Under the pieces are notes generated by a model. That model did no database searches. It saw only the letters and a list, made by a program, of their open reading frames with translations, and was not told the origin of the DNA. From assembly GCA_017555205.1 (NCBI GenBank), contig JAFZGW010000013.1:310001-374000 (forward strand): a stretch of DNA of 64,000 nucleotides, given 5' to 3'. Positions 53,979 through 62,116 of this stretch are shown here, in pieces. The position numbers and the translations under genes were made by a program. The DNA comes from Akkermansia sp. GTDB lineage: Bacteria; Verrucomicrobiota; Verrucomicrobiia; Verrucomicrobiales; Akkermansiaceae. How positions within the stretch are numbered: the first letter of the stretch is position 1; each line of letters begins with the position of its first letter.

Positions 53979-56000
53979 TCAGAAGTTCGCCCCACCACGG
54001 TATGCGCGAGCCAGTACGGTAACAGTTCTGGGCAACAAATAAAGTGAAAGTTGTTGGATTTTGTCGGTAAAATGATTAACCGTATGGTCCTGCCTATCCA
54101 AACCGCCGAAAGTTGAAGAGTCGGAATCAAGCACCACCTTCCATTCACCATGAGCGGGAGCCGGGAGTTTGTAATCGGGTATGGCTTGTGTGCCGTTCCA
54201 ATTGAAAACAAAGATTAACCCGGCGCGCTCAAAGGCCATCACTTGGTTCTTTTCGTCCATGTTAAGCGGTCGAGCAGGCGCAGCAGAGAGCAAATCCGTA
54301 CGCTTAGCCAGCTCAAGCATGGCGCGGTCAAAGGCATTCAGGTGCCTATAGCGCAGCAGCTTGTTGTCGACCAATGACCACTGGCGGCGGCAATACTTGT
54401 ATGAGTTCCCATTTCCCTCTCGCGGGAAATCAATCCACTCCGGGTGACCGAATTCATTACCCATGAAGTTGAGCCAACCTTCACCACCTGCGGCAAGTGT
54501 TGCCAAGCGAATCATCTTGTGAAGGGCTATACCGCGATCAATGTCCAAACTGGGTAAGTCGCAGCTCATGTGAGTATACATTTCAGCATCCATCAGGCGG
54601 AATGCAATAGTTTTATCGCCCACCAATGCCTGGTCGTGACTTTCAGCATAGGCTATATTAGCTTCGCCATAGCGGCGATTAATAAGCGTGTACCATATAT
54701 CGCCCACACTCCAATCTTCATCTTTTTTCTCTTTGAGCAACTTAATCCAGTAATCCGGTAAGCCCATTGCCAATCGGTGCGTAAAACCGAAACCACCTTC
54801 ATCTACAGGGCGGCACAATCCGGGCATGCCTGACATATCTTCCGCGATGGCGAACGCGCCGGGGCGCACCTGTTGTACAATGGCTGCTGCGAGCTGCAAG
54901 TATACCACGGCATCTATATTCACCTGCGTGTTGAAGTAGCACCCTAAATCCGTAAACGGCTCATGGCCATGGTGCAAATAGAGCATGCTGGTCACACCAT
55001 CGAAGCGGAAACCATCGAAATGGAACTCCTGCAACCACCAGCGCAGGTTACTGAGCAGGAACTCTATCACCTCCGTACGCCCATAATCGAACAAACAACT
55101 ATCCCAATCGGGGTGGAAGGCATCCCGTTTACCAGCATTGAAATACTGACCACCGGAGCCATCAAAGTTATTCAGACCTTCGGCTACATTTTTTACAGCG
55201 TGCGAGTGTACCACATCCAGTAGAACAGCAATACCGAGCCCATGCGCAGTATCTATGAGATATTTCAAATCTTCCGGAGTGCCGAAACGATTACAAGGAG
55301 CAAAGAAAGACGACACATGGTAGCCGAACGAACCATAGTACGGGTGCTCTTGTATAGCCATCAACTGCACTACATTGTAGCCTAATTCGGCCACACGCGG
55401 CAGCACATTGTCTGCAAACTCCCGGTAGCTGTGCACGCGTTCCTCTTCCCCTGCCATGCCGATGTGTGCCTCGTAAATAAACGGCACCTTCACATTCGCA
55501 GGGTTCCAGCGGGTATTGCGCCACTTATAGGGTTGCTCCGGCGCCCAGATTACGCCACTGTAATCAAATGTGGCAGGGTCTTGGTATGTATAGCGAATCC
55601 ATGCCGGTATTCGATCGCGCCCAACATTATCCGCCCCCACTACATGTACTTTTACCCGACTGCCGTGCGGCAATGACCCCGCCGGTAACCGGAGCTCCCA
55701 TACGCCGTCTCGACCGGGCTGCATGGGATGAGACGAGCGATTCCAACCATTAAAATCACCGATAAGATACAACGCACGAGCTCCGGGAGCCCACTCGCGG
55801 TACATCCATTCGCCACTCGTGGGGTCTTGGTTGAACCCCATGCGCGTAAATCCGTTCGCGCACTCCATCAGTGAGCCATAGCGCCTGCACAGGCTCTCCA
55901 CTCGGCCGTCGTATAGCCGCATGCGGCCTTTAATTTCGCGCTCATAAGGTGCCAGCCATCCGTCTGCCAGTACCAACCCGGGTATAGGTGCTCTTCTCAT
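53979..56000 (-). CDS. glgB: 1,4-alpha-glucan branching enzyme, eukaryote-type GH13_8
   Basis: This 673-residue enzyme makes alpha-1,6 branches in glycogen. A CBM48 domain (YREWAPGARALYLIGDFNGW) is followed by the GH13 barrel. The catalytic residues are visible as GFRFDGVTSM (nucleophile Asp334), AEDMSGMP (acid-base Glu) and ESHDQALVGDKT (transition-state Asp). Phrases such as YEAHIGMAGEEERVHSYREF and AIQEHPYYGSFGYHVSSFFAP match the plant/animal (GH13_8) branch rather than the usual bacterial GH13_9 GlgB. Promoter TTGCAA-N17-TAGAAT ends 8 nt before the start. The GT35-like gene lies 4 kb away. Confidence 0.94.
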   Translation of the reverse strand: MRRAPIPGLVLADGWLAPYEREIKGRMRLYDGRVESLCRRYGSLMECANGFTRMGFNQDPTSGEWMYREWAPGARALYLIGDFNGWNRSSHPMQPGRDGVWELRLPAGSLPHGSRVKVHVVGADNVGRDRIPAWIRYTYQDPATFDYSGVIWAPEQPYKWRNTRWNPANVKVPFIYEAHIGMAGEEERVHSYREFADNVLPRVAELGYNVVQLMAIQEHPYYGSFGYHVSSFFAPCNRFGTPEDLKYLIDTAHGLGIAVLLDVVHSHAVKNVAEGLNNFDGSGGQYFNAGKRDAFHPDWDSCLFDYGRTEVIEFLLSNLRWWLQEFHFDGFRFDGVTSMLYLHHGHEPFTDLGCYFNTQVNIDAVVYLQLAAAIVQQVRPGAFAIAEDMSGMPGLCRPVDEGGFGFTHRLAMGLPDYWIKLLKEKKDEDWSVGDIWYTLINRRYGEANIAYAESHDQALVGDKTIAFRLMDAEMYTHMSCDLPSLDIDRGIALHKMIRLATLAAGGEGWLNFMGNEFGHPEWIDFPREGNGNSYKYCRRQWSLVDNKLLRYRHLNAFDRAMLELAKRTDLLSAAPARPLNMDEKNQVMAFERAGLIFVFNWNGTQAIPDYKLPAPAHGEWKVVLDSDSSTFGGLDRQDHTVNHFTDKIQQLSLYLLPRTVTVLARAYRGGANF

Positions 56001-56008
56001 CGCCTTTC

Positions 56009-56037
56009 ATTCTACTATTTTTCACACTTTCTTGCAA
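56009..56037 (-). promoter_or_regulatory. glgB promoter
   Basis: TTGCAA (56032-56037)-N17-TAGAAT (56009-56014), ending 8 nt before the ATG at 56000. Confidence 0.68.
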
Positions 56038-56117
56038 GTTTTTAGTCAAATCTATGTAATTTGTGCCGATTTTTTACAAAAAAATTACCTATTTTTAGAA
56101 TTATTCTAATTTTCCTG

Positions 56118-56146
56118 TTGACAAATCCCTACGAAAGTGATATATT
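56118..56146 (+). promoter_or_regulatory. Rubrerythrin promoter
   Basis: TTGACA (56118-56123)-N17-TATATT (56141-56146). The leader is predicted to be about 55 nt, one of the few true 5' UTRs in the window. Confidence 0.78.
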
Positions 56147-56149
56147 TTC

Positions 56150-56172
56150 GTTGTACCCGCCAACGGGACAAC
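56150..56172 (+). promoter_or_regulatory. Hairpin at the 5' end of the rubrerythrin mRNA
   Basis: GTTGT-A-CCCG (56150-56159) pairs with CGGG-ACAAC (56164-56172) with one bulged A and a 4-nt loop. It is followed by a CA-rich stretch without structure up to the start codon. Confidence 0.45.
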
Positions 56173-56208
56173 ACAGAACACAGACAACACAAACAAACAT
56201 ACACGAAT

Positions 56209-56754
56209 ATGAAAAAGTACCAGTGCACTATCTGCGGTGAAGTAGTAGAGAGCGAGACAATGCCCGAAGTATGCCCTGTATGCGGCGTAGACACCTTCAT
56301 TGAAATCGAAGAAGGGGCAGAAAAAGTATATGCAGATGAACACCGAGTAGGTGTAGCCAAGGGGCTGGATCCCGAAGTAGTGCAGGGTCTGCGAGATAAT
56401 TTTACCGGCGAGTGCTGCGAAGTGGGCATGTACCTTGCCATGAGCCGCCAGGCAGAGCGCGAGGGTTACCCCGAGGTAGCGGAAGCCTTCCGCCGCTATG
56501 CTTTCGAAGAAGCCGAGCACGCTGCAAAGTTTGCCGAGCTACTGGGGGAAGTACTGACCGACAGCACGGAAAAGAACGTAAGAATGCGAGCTGAGGCTGA
56601 GTTTGGAGCCTGCAACGGCAAGCTGATGATTGCCAAACGCGCCAAGGAATTGGGCTACGATGCGGTGCACGACACCGTACACGAGATGTGCAAGGATGAA
56701 GCACGTCACGGCAAGGGCTTCGACGGCCTGCTCAAGCGTTATTTCTCTAAGTAA
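56209..56754 (+). CDS. Rubrerythrin with N-terminal rubredoxin-like domain
   Basis: A 181-residue peroxide-reducing protein of the oxidative stress defence of anaerobes. The rubredoxin-like knuckles CTICG and CPVCG (residues 6-10 and 23-27) come first, which is the order of reverse rubrerythrins, and the ferritin-like diiron domain follows with Glu/His motifs such as [33 protein letters not shown] and [11 protein letters not shown]. The start at 56209 begins with MKKYQC; the frame extending upstream to 56137 would lie in the promoter. A strong promoter suggests high expression. Confidence 0.9.
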   Translation: MKKYQCTICGEVVESETMPEVCPVCGVDTFIEIEEGAEKVYADEHRVGVAKGLDPEVVQGLRDNFTGECCEVGMYLAMSRQAEREGYPEVAEAFRRYAFEEAEHAAKFAELLGEVLTDSTEKNVRMRAEAEFGACNGKLMIAKRAKELGYDAVHDTVHEMCKDEARHGKGFDGLLKRYFSK

Positions 56755-56778
56755 TAAAACAATAACCACTGCGTACGC

Positions 56779-56805
56779 CCCCCGGGAGCGAATAACTCCC
56801 GGGGG
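56779..56805. terminator. GC-rich hairpin between the rubrerythrin and efflux adaptor genes
   Basis: A perfect 10-bp stem (56779-56788 with 56796-56805), loop of 7 nt. There is little T on either side, so termination would be weak. Confidence 0.5.
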
Positions 56806-56816
56806 TAAACGTTTGT

Positions 56817-57929
56817 TCAGGGCTGAATATTAAGGCGTGCTCGCCCCTCTGCCGCCATCAGCGCACGCTGAGTACCGCTGACCACAACCGAGTCCGCAGC
56901 GGAAAGTTTACCCGTGACTACCACATAACCGCCCTGTTGTATGCCTGTGCTCACAGAAACGCTACGCACAGAGGAGTCCGGATTAACAACGAGAACAAAC
57001 TGAGCTCCCTGTATACTGACAATAGCCCCCACCGGCACCATCAAAGCTTGCACCTGCTCCGCCATGCGCACCCGCACCGTCACAAACATGCCGGGCCGTA
57101 ACAATGCAGCCGGATTCGGAGCAAGTGCCTGCATTCGCAGGGAACCGGTGTCCGTATTGAGCGTATTGTCCACCCCCTCAATAGTGGCCAAATGCTCGTA
57201 CCGTCTACCGTTGGGCAGCAATAGTTCCACCTGAGCCCCGGGGTGCAACACCCCGCCTTCACCGCCTTGTGCGAGCCAATCATTAGCACTAATGCTGAAC
57301 TGCACCCGTATGGGGTCCACCGAGTTAATCAACACCATGGCACTATTACCGGGGGCAACATAGCTACCCACATCAGCCTGAGCAAAACCGGCCAACCCAT
57401 CTATGGGAGAGCGCAACTCGCAATAGCTCAGGTTAGTACGGGCTTGTGCAGTTGCGGCCTTGGCTGCAGCCAGAGCGGCCTGAGATGCTTGCAACTGCTG
57501 CTGCGCATCGGTAAAGGTCTGCCGAGAAATGGCGCCGGCTTTCACCAAAGGCTCATTGTACGCAAGGTGCTGGGCAGACTCCTGCTCATTGGCGAGAGAC
57601 TGAAGTTCACGCTGCTCAGCCTCTACAAGAGCCTGTTGATACCGAGTCGGCTCGATTTTATAAAGCAATTCACCAGTTTTTACCCGCTGGCCATTGGTAA
57701 ACAAACGCTCCGTCACATACCCGCTTACCTGCGGTTCTATTGCTGCACTAACAAGGCCTTGCAGCGCCCCGACCCACTCACGATACTCCATCACATCCCC
57801 CAATTTGGGGTGCTCAACCTTCACCGTATACACCGGCAACTGCGCGGCGGCTGACTGCTGCCCGCCATCCTCGCCACAAGTACAGAGCAGCAGTGCCGCC
57901 GTCGCAGAAATTGTCAATCTACTCCACAT
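56817..57929 (-). CDS. RND efflux periplasmic adaptor lipoprotein
   Basis: A 370-residue membrane fusion protein (HlyD/AcrA family). The lipoprotein signal ends with LLLCTC, with the acylated Cys near residue 19. Then come the lipoyl half [30 protein letters not shown], a coiled hairpin (residues ~75-135, rich in Gln, Ala and Glu), the second lipoyl half [23 protein letters not shown] and beta-barrel and membrane-proximal domains. Such adaptors connect an RND pump to an outer membrane channel, but no pump or TolC gene lies next to it. The start at 57929 replaces a longer frame. Promoter TTGAGT-N17-TGTCAT ends 9 nt upstream. Confidence 0.88.
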   Translation of the reverse strand: MWSRLTISATAALLLCTCGEDGGQQSAAAQLPVYTVKVEHPKLGDVMEYREWVGALQGLVSAAIEPQVSGYVTERLFTNGQRVKTGELLYKIEPTRYQQALVEAEQRELQSLANEQESAQHLAYNEPLVKAGAISRQTFTDAQQQLQASQAALAAAKAATAQARTNLSYCELRSPIDGLAGFAQADVGSYVAPGNSAMVLINSVDPIRVQFSISANDWLAQGGEGGVLHPGAQVELLLPNGRRYEHLATIEGVDNTLNTDTGSLRMQALAPNPAALLRPGMFVTVRVRMAEQVQALMVPVGAIVSIQGAQFVLVVNPDSSVRSVSVSTGIQQGGYVVVTGKLSAADSVVVSGTQRALMAAEGRARLNIQP

Positions 57930-57938
57930 CTCGCAGTA

Positions 57939-57967
57939 ATGACACTCACTCTCACCCACTGACTCAA
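57939..57967 (-). promoter_or_regulatory. Promoter of the efflux adaptor gene
   Basis: TTGAGT (57962-57967)-N17-TGTCAT (57939-57944), ending 9 nt before the ATG at 57929. Confidence 0.5.
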
Positions 57968-58039
57968 AAACAGCATATATTCCGAAAATACAGCTGTTTT
58001 TGCACAAGTGAGCAAAGCGGAGCATCACACCCTACGACC

Positions 58040-59425
58040 ATGAAAAAATCCCCCCCAGACAACGATACAGTTAGTATATTCGGCTCAGCTGATGTTGCTA
58101 ATCCCCTGCCCACTCAGACATTCCCCGAGCAGGCCATGCGCCCGGAAGACGCCTTCCAGCTCATCAAAGATGAACTGATGCTCGATGGTAACGCACGCCA
58201 GAATTTGGCCACATTCTGCCAAACATGGGACGACTCATTCGTTCACCGCCTGATGGATATCAGCATTTCAAAAAATATGATAGACAAGGACGAATACCCA
58301 CAATGTGCGGAAATTGAGCAACGCTGCGTGCGTTTGATTTCCGACTTGTGGAATGTGCCGGCTCAAAATACGCCCATAGGTTGCTCAACCATCGGCTCCA
58401 GCGAGGCATGCATGCTCGGTGGCATGGCAGCCCTATGGCGGTGGCGCAAAAAGATGGGCAACAAAGCAGCTACGGCAAAACCGAATCTTGTGTGCGGCCC
58501 CGTGCAGATATGCTGGCACAAGTTCTGCCGATATTGGGACGTGGAGATGCGCGAAGTCCCCATGAACGAGGATTCTTACTGCATGACCGAAAAAGACATG
58601 CTGGAGCGAGTGGATGAAAACACCATCTGCGTAGTCCCCACATTCGGTGTAACTTACACCGGACAGTACGAGTTCCCGGAACTCATTTGCAAAGTGCTCG
58701 ATAAATTAGCGGCCGATGGCGGCCCCGATGTTGATGTGCACGTGGATGCGGCGAGCGGTGGTTTTTTGGCACCCTTCACCGCACCGGAAATACCGTTCGA
58801 TTTCCGGCTCGCTCGCGTCAAATCCATCAGTTCCAGCGGCCACAAATACGGTCTTGCGCCGGTGGGCTGTGGTTGGGTTGTTTGGCGAGATGTAGCAGAA
58901 CTGCCCAAAGAACTCACCTTTGCCGTAAATTACCTGGGCGGCAGCGTACCCACCATCGCACTGAACTTCTCGCGCCCGGCCGGTCAGGTTATATCACAGT
59001 ATTACACCTTCTGCCGACTGGGGAAAGACGGCTACCGCCGCATACACGAAGCCGCCTACAAAGTGGCAGACTACCTGCACAAAGAGTTTAAAAAACTCGG
59101 TAAGTTTGAGTTTATCGCCACCGGCAACCCGAAAACCGACATTCCGGCAGTCTGCTTCAGTATGAAGAAAGGGTACAACCCCGGCTACAACCTCTATGAG
59201 CTATCAGACCGCCTGCGCATGCGCGGTTGGCAAGTTCCGGCATTCAGCCTACCGGCCAATGTGGAAGATGTAGTAGTCATGCGCGTGATGGTTCGCCGCG
59301 GCTTCACCATGGATATGGCTAACCTGCTGATGCAGGATGTAAAACGAGCCATGGATTACCTCACCGAGCATGCCCCTGCCAAGCATATGGCGGAAAAAGA
59401 CGCCATGGTGTTCAAACACACCTGA
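58040..59425 (+). CDS. gadB: Glutamate decarboxylase
   Basis: This PLP enzyme makes GABA from glutamate and consumes a proton, serving acid tolerance. The 461-residue protein is of normal length. The PLP lysine is Lys269 in [16 protein letters not shown], and the substrate and cofactor blocks [16 protein letters not shown] and [13 protein letters not shown] are intact. The C-terminal KHT resembles the pH-sensing HHT-type end of E. coli GadB (FKHT). No glutamate/GABA antiporter gene is beside it. The ATG at 58040 is the family start; TTGCAC-N17-CATCAC lies 11 nt upstream as a weak promoter. Confidence 0.95.
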   Translation: MKKSPPDNDTVSIFGSADVANPLPTQTFPEQAMRPEDAFQLIKDELMLDGNARQNLATFCQTWDDSFVHRLMDISISKNMIDKDEYPQCAEIEQRCVRLISDLWNVPAQNTPIGCSTIGSSEACMLGGMAALWRWRKKMGNKAATAKPNLVCGPVQICWHKFCRYWDVEMREVPMNEDSYCMTEKDMLERVDENTICVVPTFGVTYTGQYEFPELICKVLDKLAADGGPDVDVHVDAASGGFLAPFTAPEIPFDFRLARVKSISSSGHKYGLAPVGCGWVVWRDVAELPKELTFAVNYLGGSVPTIALNFSRPAGQVISQYYTFCRLGKDGYRRIHEAAYKVADYLHKEFKKLGKFEFIATGNPKTDIPAVCFSMKKGYNPGYNLYELSDRLRMRGWQVPAFSLPANVEDVVVMRVMVRRGFTMDMANLLMQDVKRAMDYLTEHAPAKHMAEKDAMVFKHT

Positions 59426-59439
59426 CGTCAGTGAAAGCC

Positions 59440-59477
59440 CCCTCTTCACCCGACCCCATGATACCGGGTGAAGAGGG
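59440..59477. terminator. Hairpin between gadB and the short AP2-like gene
   Basis: A perfect 13-bp stem (59440-59452 with 59465-59477), loop of 12 nt, between two convergent genes. T-tracts are absent on the exit sides, so it may be a rho-type or weak terminator. Confidence 0.55.
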
Positions 59478-59489
59478 AAAAAACAAACT

Positions 59490-59780
59490 TCAATCACGTG
59501 AACACTTTCGCGGCCGCAATCCGCGGGGATAGCAAGTCAGCGGCTCCTCTTCCCGGCACTCGGCAAAAGCCAATTCCGGCTCACCCGGGTGCAGGCGCAA
59601 ACACTCAAGTACCCGATTGCGGGTAGCCACAGCCGCCGCCAATGATTCACGCTCCCCGCCATATTGCTTATCCGAGAAATAGCGGGTGAAGTGCAACTGA
59701 TTGCGGCAAAGTGTTACCCGCCAGCCTTGGAACGACGTAAACTCGTATGTAAAACGAGTGATATTGCGTATGGGTTTCAT
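59490..59780 (-). CDS. Short AP2/ERF-like domain protein
   Basis: A 96-residue protein that is essentially one AP2-like domain. It shares NITRFTYEFTSFQGWRV, TRYFSDKQYGG and a helix with repeated Ala and Arg with the N-terminal domain of the protein at 51430, and also the ending YPRGLRP (YPAGLKP in the larger protein). It lacks the Pro/Thr-rich tail. The ATG at 59780 is set by a TTGATA-N17-TATGCT promoter 10 nt upstream. A regulatory or DNA-binding role is inferred. Confidence 0.72.
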   Translation of the reverse strand: MKPIRNITRFTYEFTSFQGWRVTLCRNQLHFTRYFSDKQYGGERESLAAAVATRNRVLECLRLHPGEPELAFAECREEEPLTCYPRGLRPRKCSRD

Positions 59781-59790
59781 AACGATGCGC

Positions 59791-59819
59791 AGCATACTCC
59801 ATTCATAAACAACTATCAA
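59791..59819 (-). promoter_or_regulatory. Promoter of the short AP2-like gene
   Basis: TTGATA (59814-59819)-N17-TATGCT (59791-59796), ending 10 nt before the ATG at 59780. Confidence 0.66.
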
Positions 59820-59887
59820 CAAAAATTACCCGTAATACATACAACAGCACTTGCTTTCGTGGCACGCCCTGTTAAAGTGTAACCGCT

Positions 59888-60115
59888 ATGAAGCTCAAAT
59901 CAATCACATTCCGTTGTTCGCAGTCCCAACTTTGCCGGTTGGAGGAAGCCATGCTTTACCTCGATGAAACGAACCGCACATCGTTTATAACCACGGCACT
60001 CGAGGAATTCCTGGCATTCGCCGAACAAAAGCAAATCAGCGACCTCAACCTCTTTGAACTCGTACACGAAATCGATGCTATGGGTCGAGGCGAAAAGTTT
60101 GCCAATGTAGCCTAA
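59888..60115 (+). CDS. Ribbon-helix-helix-like small protein
   Basis: A 75-residue protein. The first 50 residues fit a ribbon-helix-helix DNA-binding fold: a beta strand KSITFRCSQSQ, a helix LCRLEEAMLYLDE, the turn NRTSFITTALEEFLAFAEQ as the second helix. The C terminus is acidic. It could be an antitoxin-like or stand-alone repressor, but no toxin-like gene follows; a strong terminator closes the unit after the stop codon. The spacing TTGCTT-N16-TAAAGT upstream, ending 9 nt before the ATG, is a possible promoter. Confidence 0.7.
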   Translation: MKLKSITFRCSQSQLCRLEEAMLYLDETNRTSFITTALEEFLAFAEQKQISDLNLFELVHEIDAMGRGEKFANVA

Positions 60116-60124
60116 ATCATTATT

Positions 60125-60172
60125 CAATCGCAGGGAAATGGAGCAGTCCGAACACCTGCGATTGTTTTTTTT
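60125..60172 (+). terminator. Terminator of the ribbon-helix-helix gene
   Basis: A perfect 10-bp stem (60125-60134 with 60155-60164), loop of 20 nt, followed by eight T. Confidence 0.85.
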
Positions 60173-60267
60173 ACAATGGCACATTTTTTTCTTTTCCGAG
60201 CCGCGGTGTTGGTGTATAAGTACGCTCTGTGGTGAGCGTTGCGCTGATGTGTGCGCCCGGCTCCACA

Positions 60268-61983
60268 ATGAAAAAAAACGCGAAAAAGATAAATAAACCT
60301 CAAAAGATGAGCACCACCTCTTTTTTACCGGCTCAGTACGCACACCCGTACGAGATTGACCCCAAGTACAGCAAATCAGTAGCCTATTTCTGCATGGAAT
60401 ATGCTATTGACAATGTGTTCAAAATTTATTCCGGCGGTCTGGGTTACCTGGCCGGCTCACACATGAGGTCAGCCGGAGCCCTGCGCCAGAATCTGGTCGG
60501 CGTGGGTATTCTGTGGTCCTATGGTTACTACAACCAAATTCGTGCAGAAGACGGCTCCATGGCCGTACAGTACCGCAAAAAAGACTACGCTTTCCTAGAA
60601 GACCACAACATCAAATTCCTCATCAATATCTGCAACACCCCTGTATGGGTAAAGGCCTATTACCTGAGGCCGGAGGTATTTGACACAGCTCCGATGTTCT
60701 TCCTGACCACCGACTTGCCCGAGAATGACGACATCAGCCGCTCCATTACTCAGCGACTGTACGACAGCAATCCCATGACCCGCATTTCTCAGTACATCGT
60801 GCTGGGGCAAGGTGGTGCCCGTCTTTTCGAAGAGCTCGGCGTTGAGCCCGAAATTTACCACATGAATGAAGCTCACGCTATCGGTGCTGCCTTCAACATG
60901 CTCGCCCGTAACGGCGGCAATGTGGAAGAAGTACGCAAACGATTCGTATTCACCACGCACACCCCGGAGGAAGCCGGTAACGAGAAGATGGACATCAACC
61001 TCATGGCCAACTTCTCCTTCTTCGACGGTCTTTCGCTCGATCAGGTGCGCAGTATGCTTAAGCTCGACCCCAACGAGCAGACTTTCAACTATACACTGGC
61101 AGCACTGCGACTCTCGCACATGGCCAATGGTGTAAGCGAACTGCACGGTGAGGTATCCCGCCAAATGTGGCAGGGCTACAGCGATATTTGCCCCATCACC
61201 CATGTGACAAATGCTCAGAATGTTCCCTACTGGCAAGATGCCGAGCTGGCGGAGGCTTTCGCCGCACGCGACAAACGCGCCTTCATGGCTCGCAAGCGCG
61301 CCCTCAAGAAAGACCTCTTCCGCATGGTGGGTGAGCAAACCGGGCACCTTTTTGACCAGGACACGCTCACCATCGTATGGGCACGCCGCTTTGCAGCCTA
61401 CAAGCGCCCTGCACTCATCACCGAAAACCCGGTCATGTTTGAGCGCATGTTGCAGCGCACCAACCGCCCGGTGCAGATGATTTGGGCAGGCAAGCCCTAC
61501 CCGACCGACTTCACGGCGGTAGATATCTTTAACCAGCTCAATAAATTGAGCGAGAAGTACCCGCGCTGCGCCGTACTGACCGGTTACGAACTCGCACTCA
61601 GCCGCTTGCTCAAGAACGGCTCCGACATCTGGCTCAACAACCCGGTCGTCACACGCGAGGCCTCCGGCACCTCCGGCATGTCGGCCGCTATGAACGGCTC
61701 CATCACAATTTCCACCAATGATGGTTGGGTTCGTGAGTTTGCGAAAGACGGTCAAAACTGCTTCATCATCCCCGAAGCGAAAGAAGGGCTCTCCCCGGAG
61801 GCTCGCGACCGCTCTGACCGCGACCATTTCTACAACATACTCGAATCGAAGGTGCTGCCGCTCTACTACGATGACCGCGACTCATGGAACGACATCGTAT
61901 TCAATGCCATGGAGGACATCAGCCCAGCCTTCAACTCCGACCGCATGGCCGATGAGTATTACACCAAGATGTACAACGTATAA
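60268..61983 (+). CDS. GT35 alpha-glucan phosphorylase-like protein lacking the PLP lysine
   Basis: A 571-residue GT-B protein that follows the short alpha-glucan phosphorylase family throughout: YFCMEYAIDNVFKIYSGGLG, LVGVGILWSYGYYNQ, YHMNEAHAIGAAF, FTTHTPEEAGNEK, VSELHGEVSRQMW, ARRFAAYKRP (Arg374 and Lys379, phosphate-binding positions) and EASGTSGM. In active phosphorylases the residue after GTSGM or GTGNM is the lysine that holds PLP; here it is Ser472 (codon TCG at 61681), in GMSAAMNGS. It may therefore use another donor such as a nucleotide sugar, or be inactive. The protein is shorter than typical ~800-residue phosphorylases. The start could also be GTG 60229, which lies 8 nt after TATAAG, or ATG 60307. 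Confidence 0.82.
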   Translation: MKKNAKKINKPQKMSTTSFLPAQYAHPYEIDPKYSKSVAYFCMEYAIDNVFKIYSGGLGYLAGSHMRSAGALRQNLVGVGILWSYGYYNQIRAEDGSMAVQYRKKDYAFLEDHNIKFLINICNTPVWVKAYYLRPEVFDTAPMFFLTTDLPENDDISRSITQRLYDSNPMTRISQYIVLGQGGARLFEELGVEPEIYHMNEAHAIGAAFNMLARNGGNVEEVRKRFVFTTHTPEEAGNEKMDINLMANFSFFDGLSLDQVRSMLKLDPNEQTFNYTLAALRLSHMANGVSELHGEVSRQMWQGYSDICPITHVTNAQNVPYWQDAELAEAFAARDKRAFMARKRALKKDLFRMVGEQTGHLFDQDTLTIVWARRFAAYKRPALITENPVMFERMLQRTNRPVQMIWAGKPYPTDFTAVDIFNQLNKLSEKYPRCAVLTGYELALSRLLKNGSDIWLNNPVVTREASGTSGMSAAMNGSITISTNDGWVREFAKDGQNCFIIPEAKEGLSPEARDRSDRDHFYNILESKVLPLYYDDRDSWNDIVFNAMEDISPAFNSDRMADEYYTKMYNV

Positions 61984-62005
61984 TCTACACGAGTAACATT
62001 CTTCC

Positions 62006-62039
62006 ATCCCCCCGCCATGCAATTGCACGGCGGGGGGAT
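62006..62039 (+). terminator. Hairpin after the GT35-like gene
   Basis: A perfect 11-bp GC-rich stem (62006-62016 with 62029-62039) with a 12-nt loop containing TGCA twice. T is scarce downstream. Confidence 0.6.
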
Positions 62040-62081
62040 ATTGTACTACAGCCAACAGACAGCTGCACACACGGTTTGCGC

Positions 62082-62110
62082 TTGCCAAAGGAAATAAAAT
62101 TTGCTAAGAG
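62082..62110 (+). promoter_or_regulatory. rpoN promoter
   Basis: TTGCCA (62082-62087)-N17-TAAGAG (62105-62110), ending 6 nt before the ATG at 62117. Confidence 0.56.
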
Positions 62111-62116
62111 AGTGGC

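Noticed and set aside
59858..59876. TGGCACG that resembles the -24 element of a sigma-54 promoter upstream of the ribbon-helix-helix gene
   Set aside because: The -12 GC is missing at the required distance. A similar TGGCACA at 60176 also lacks it.
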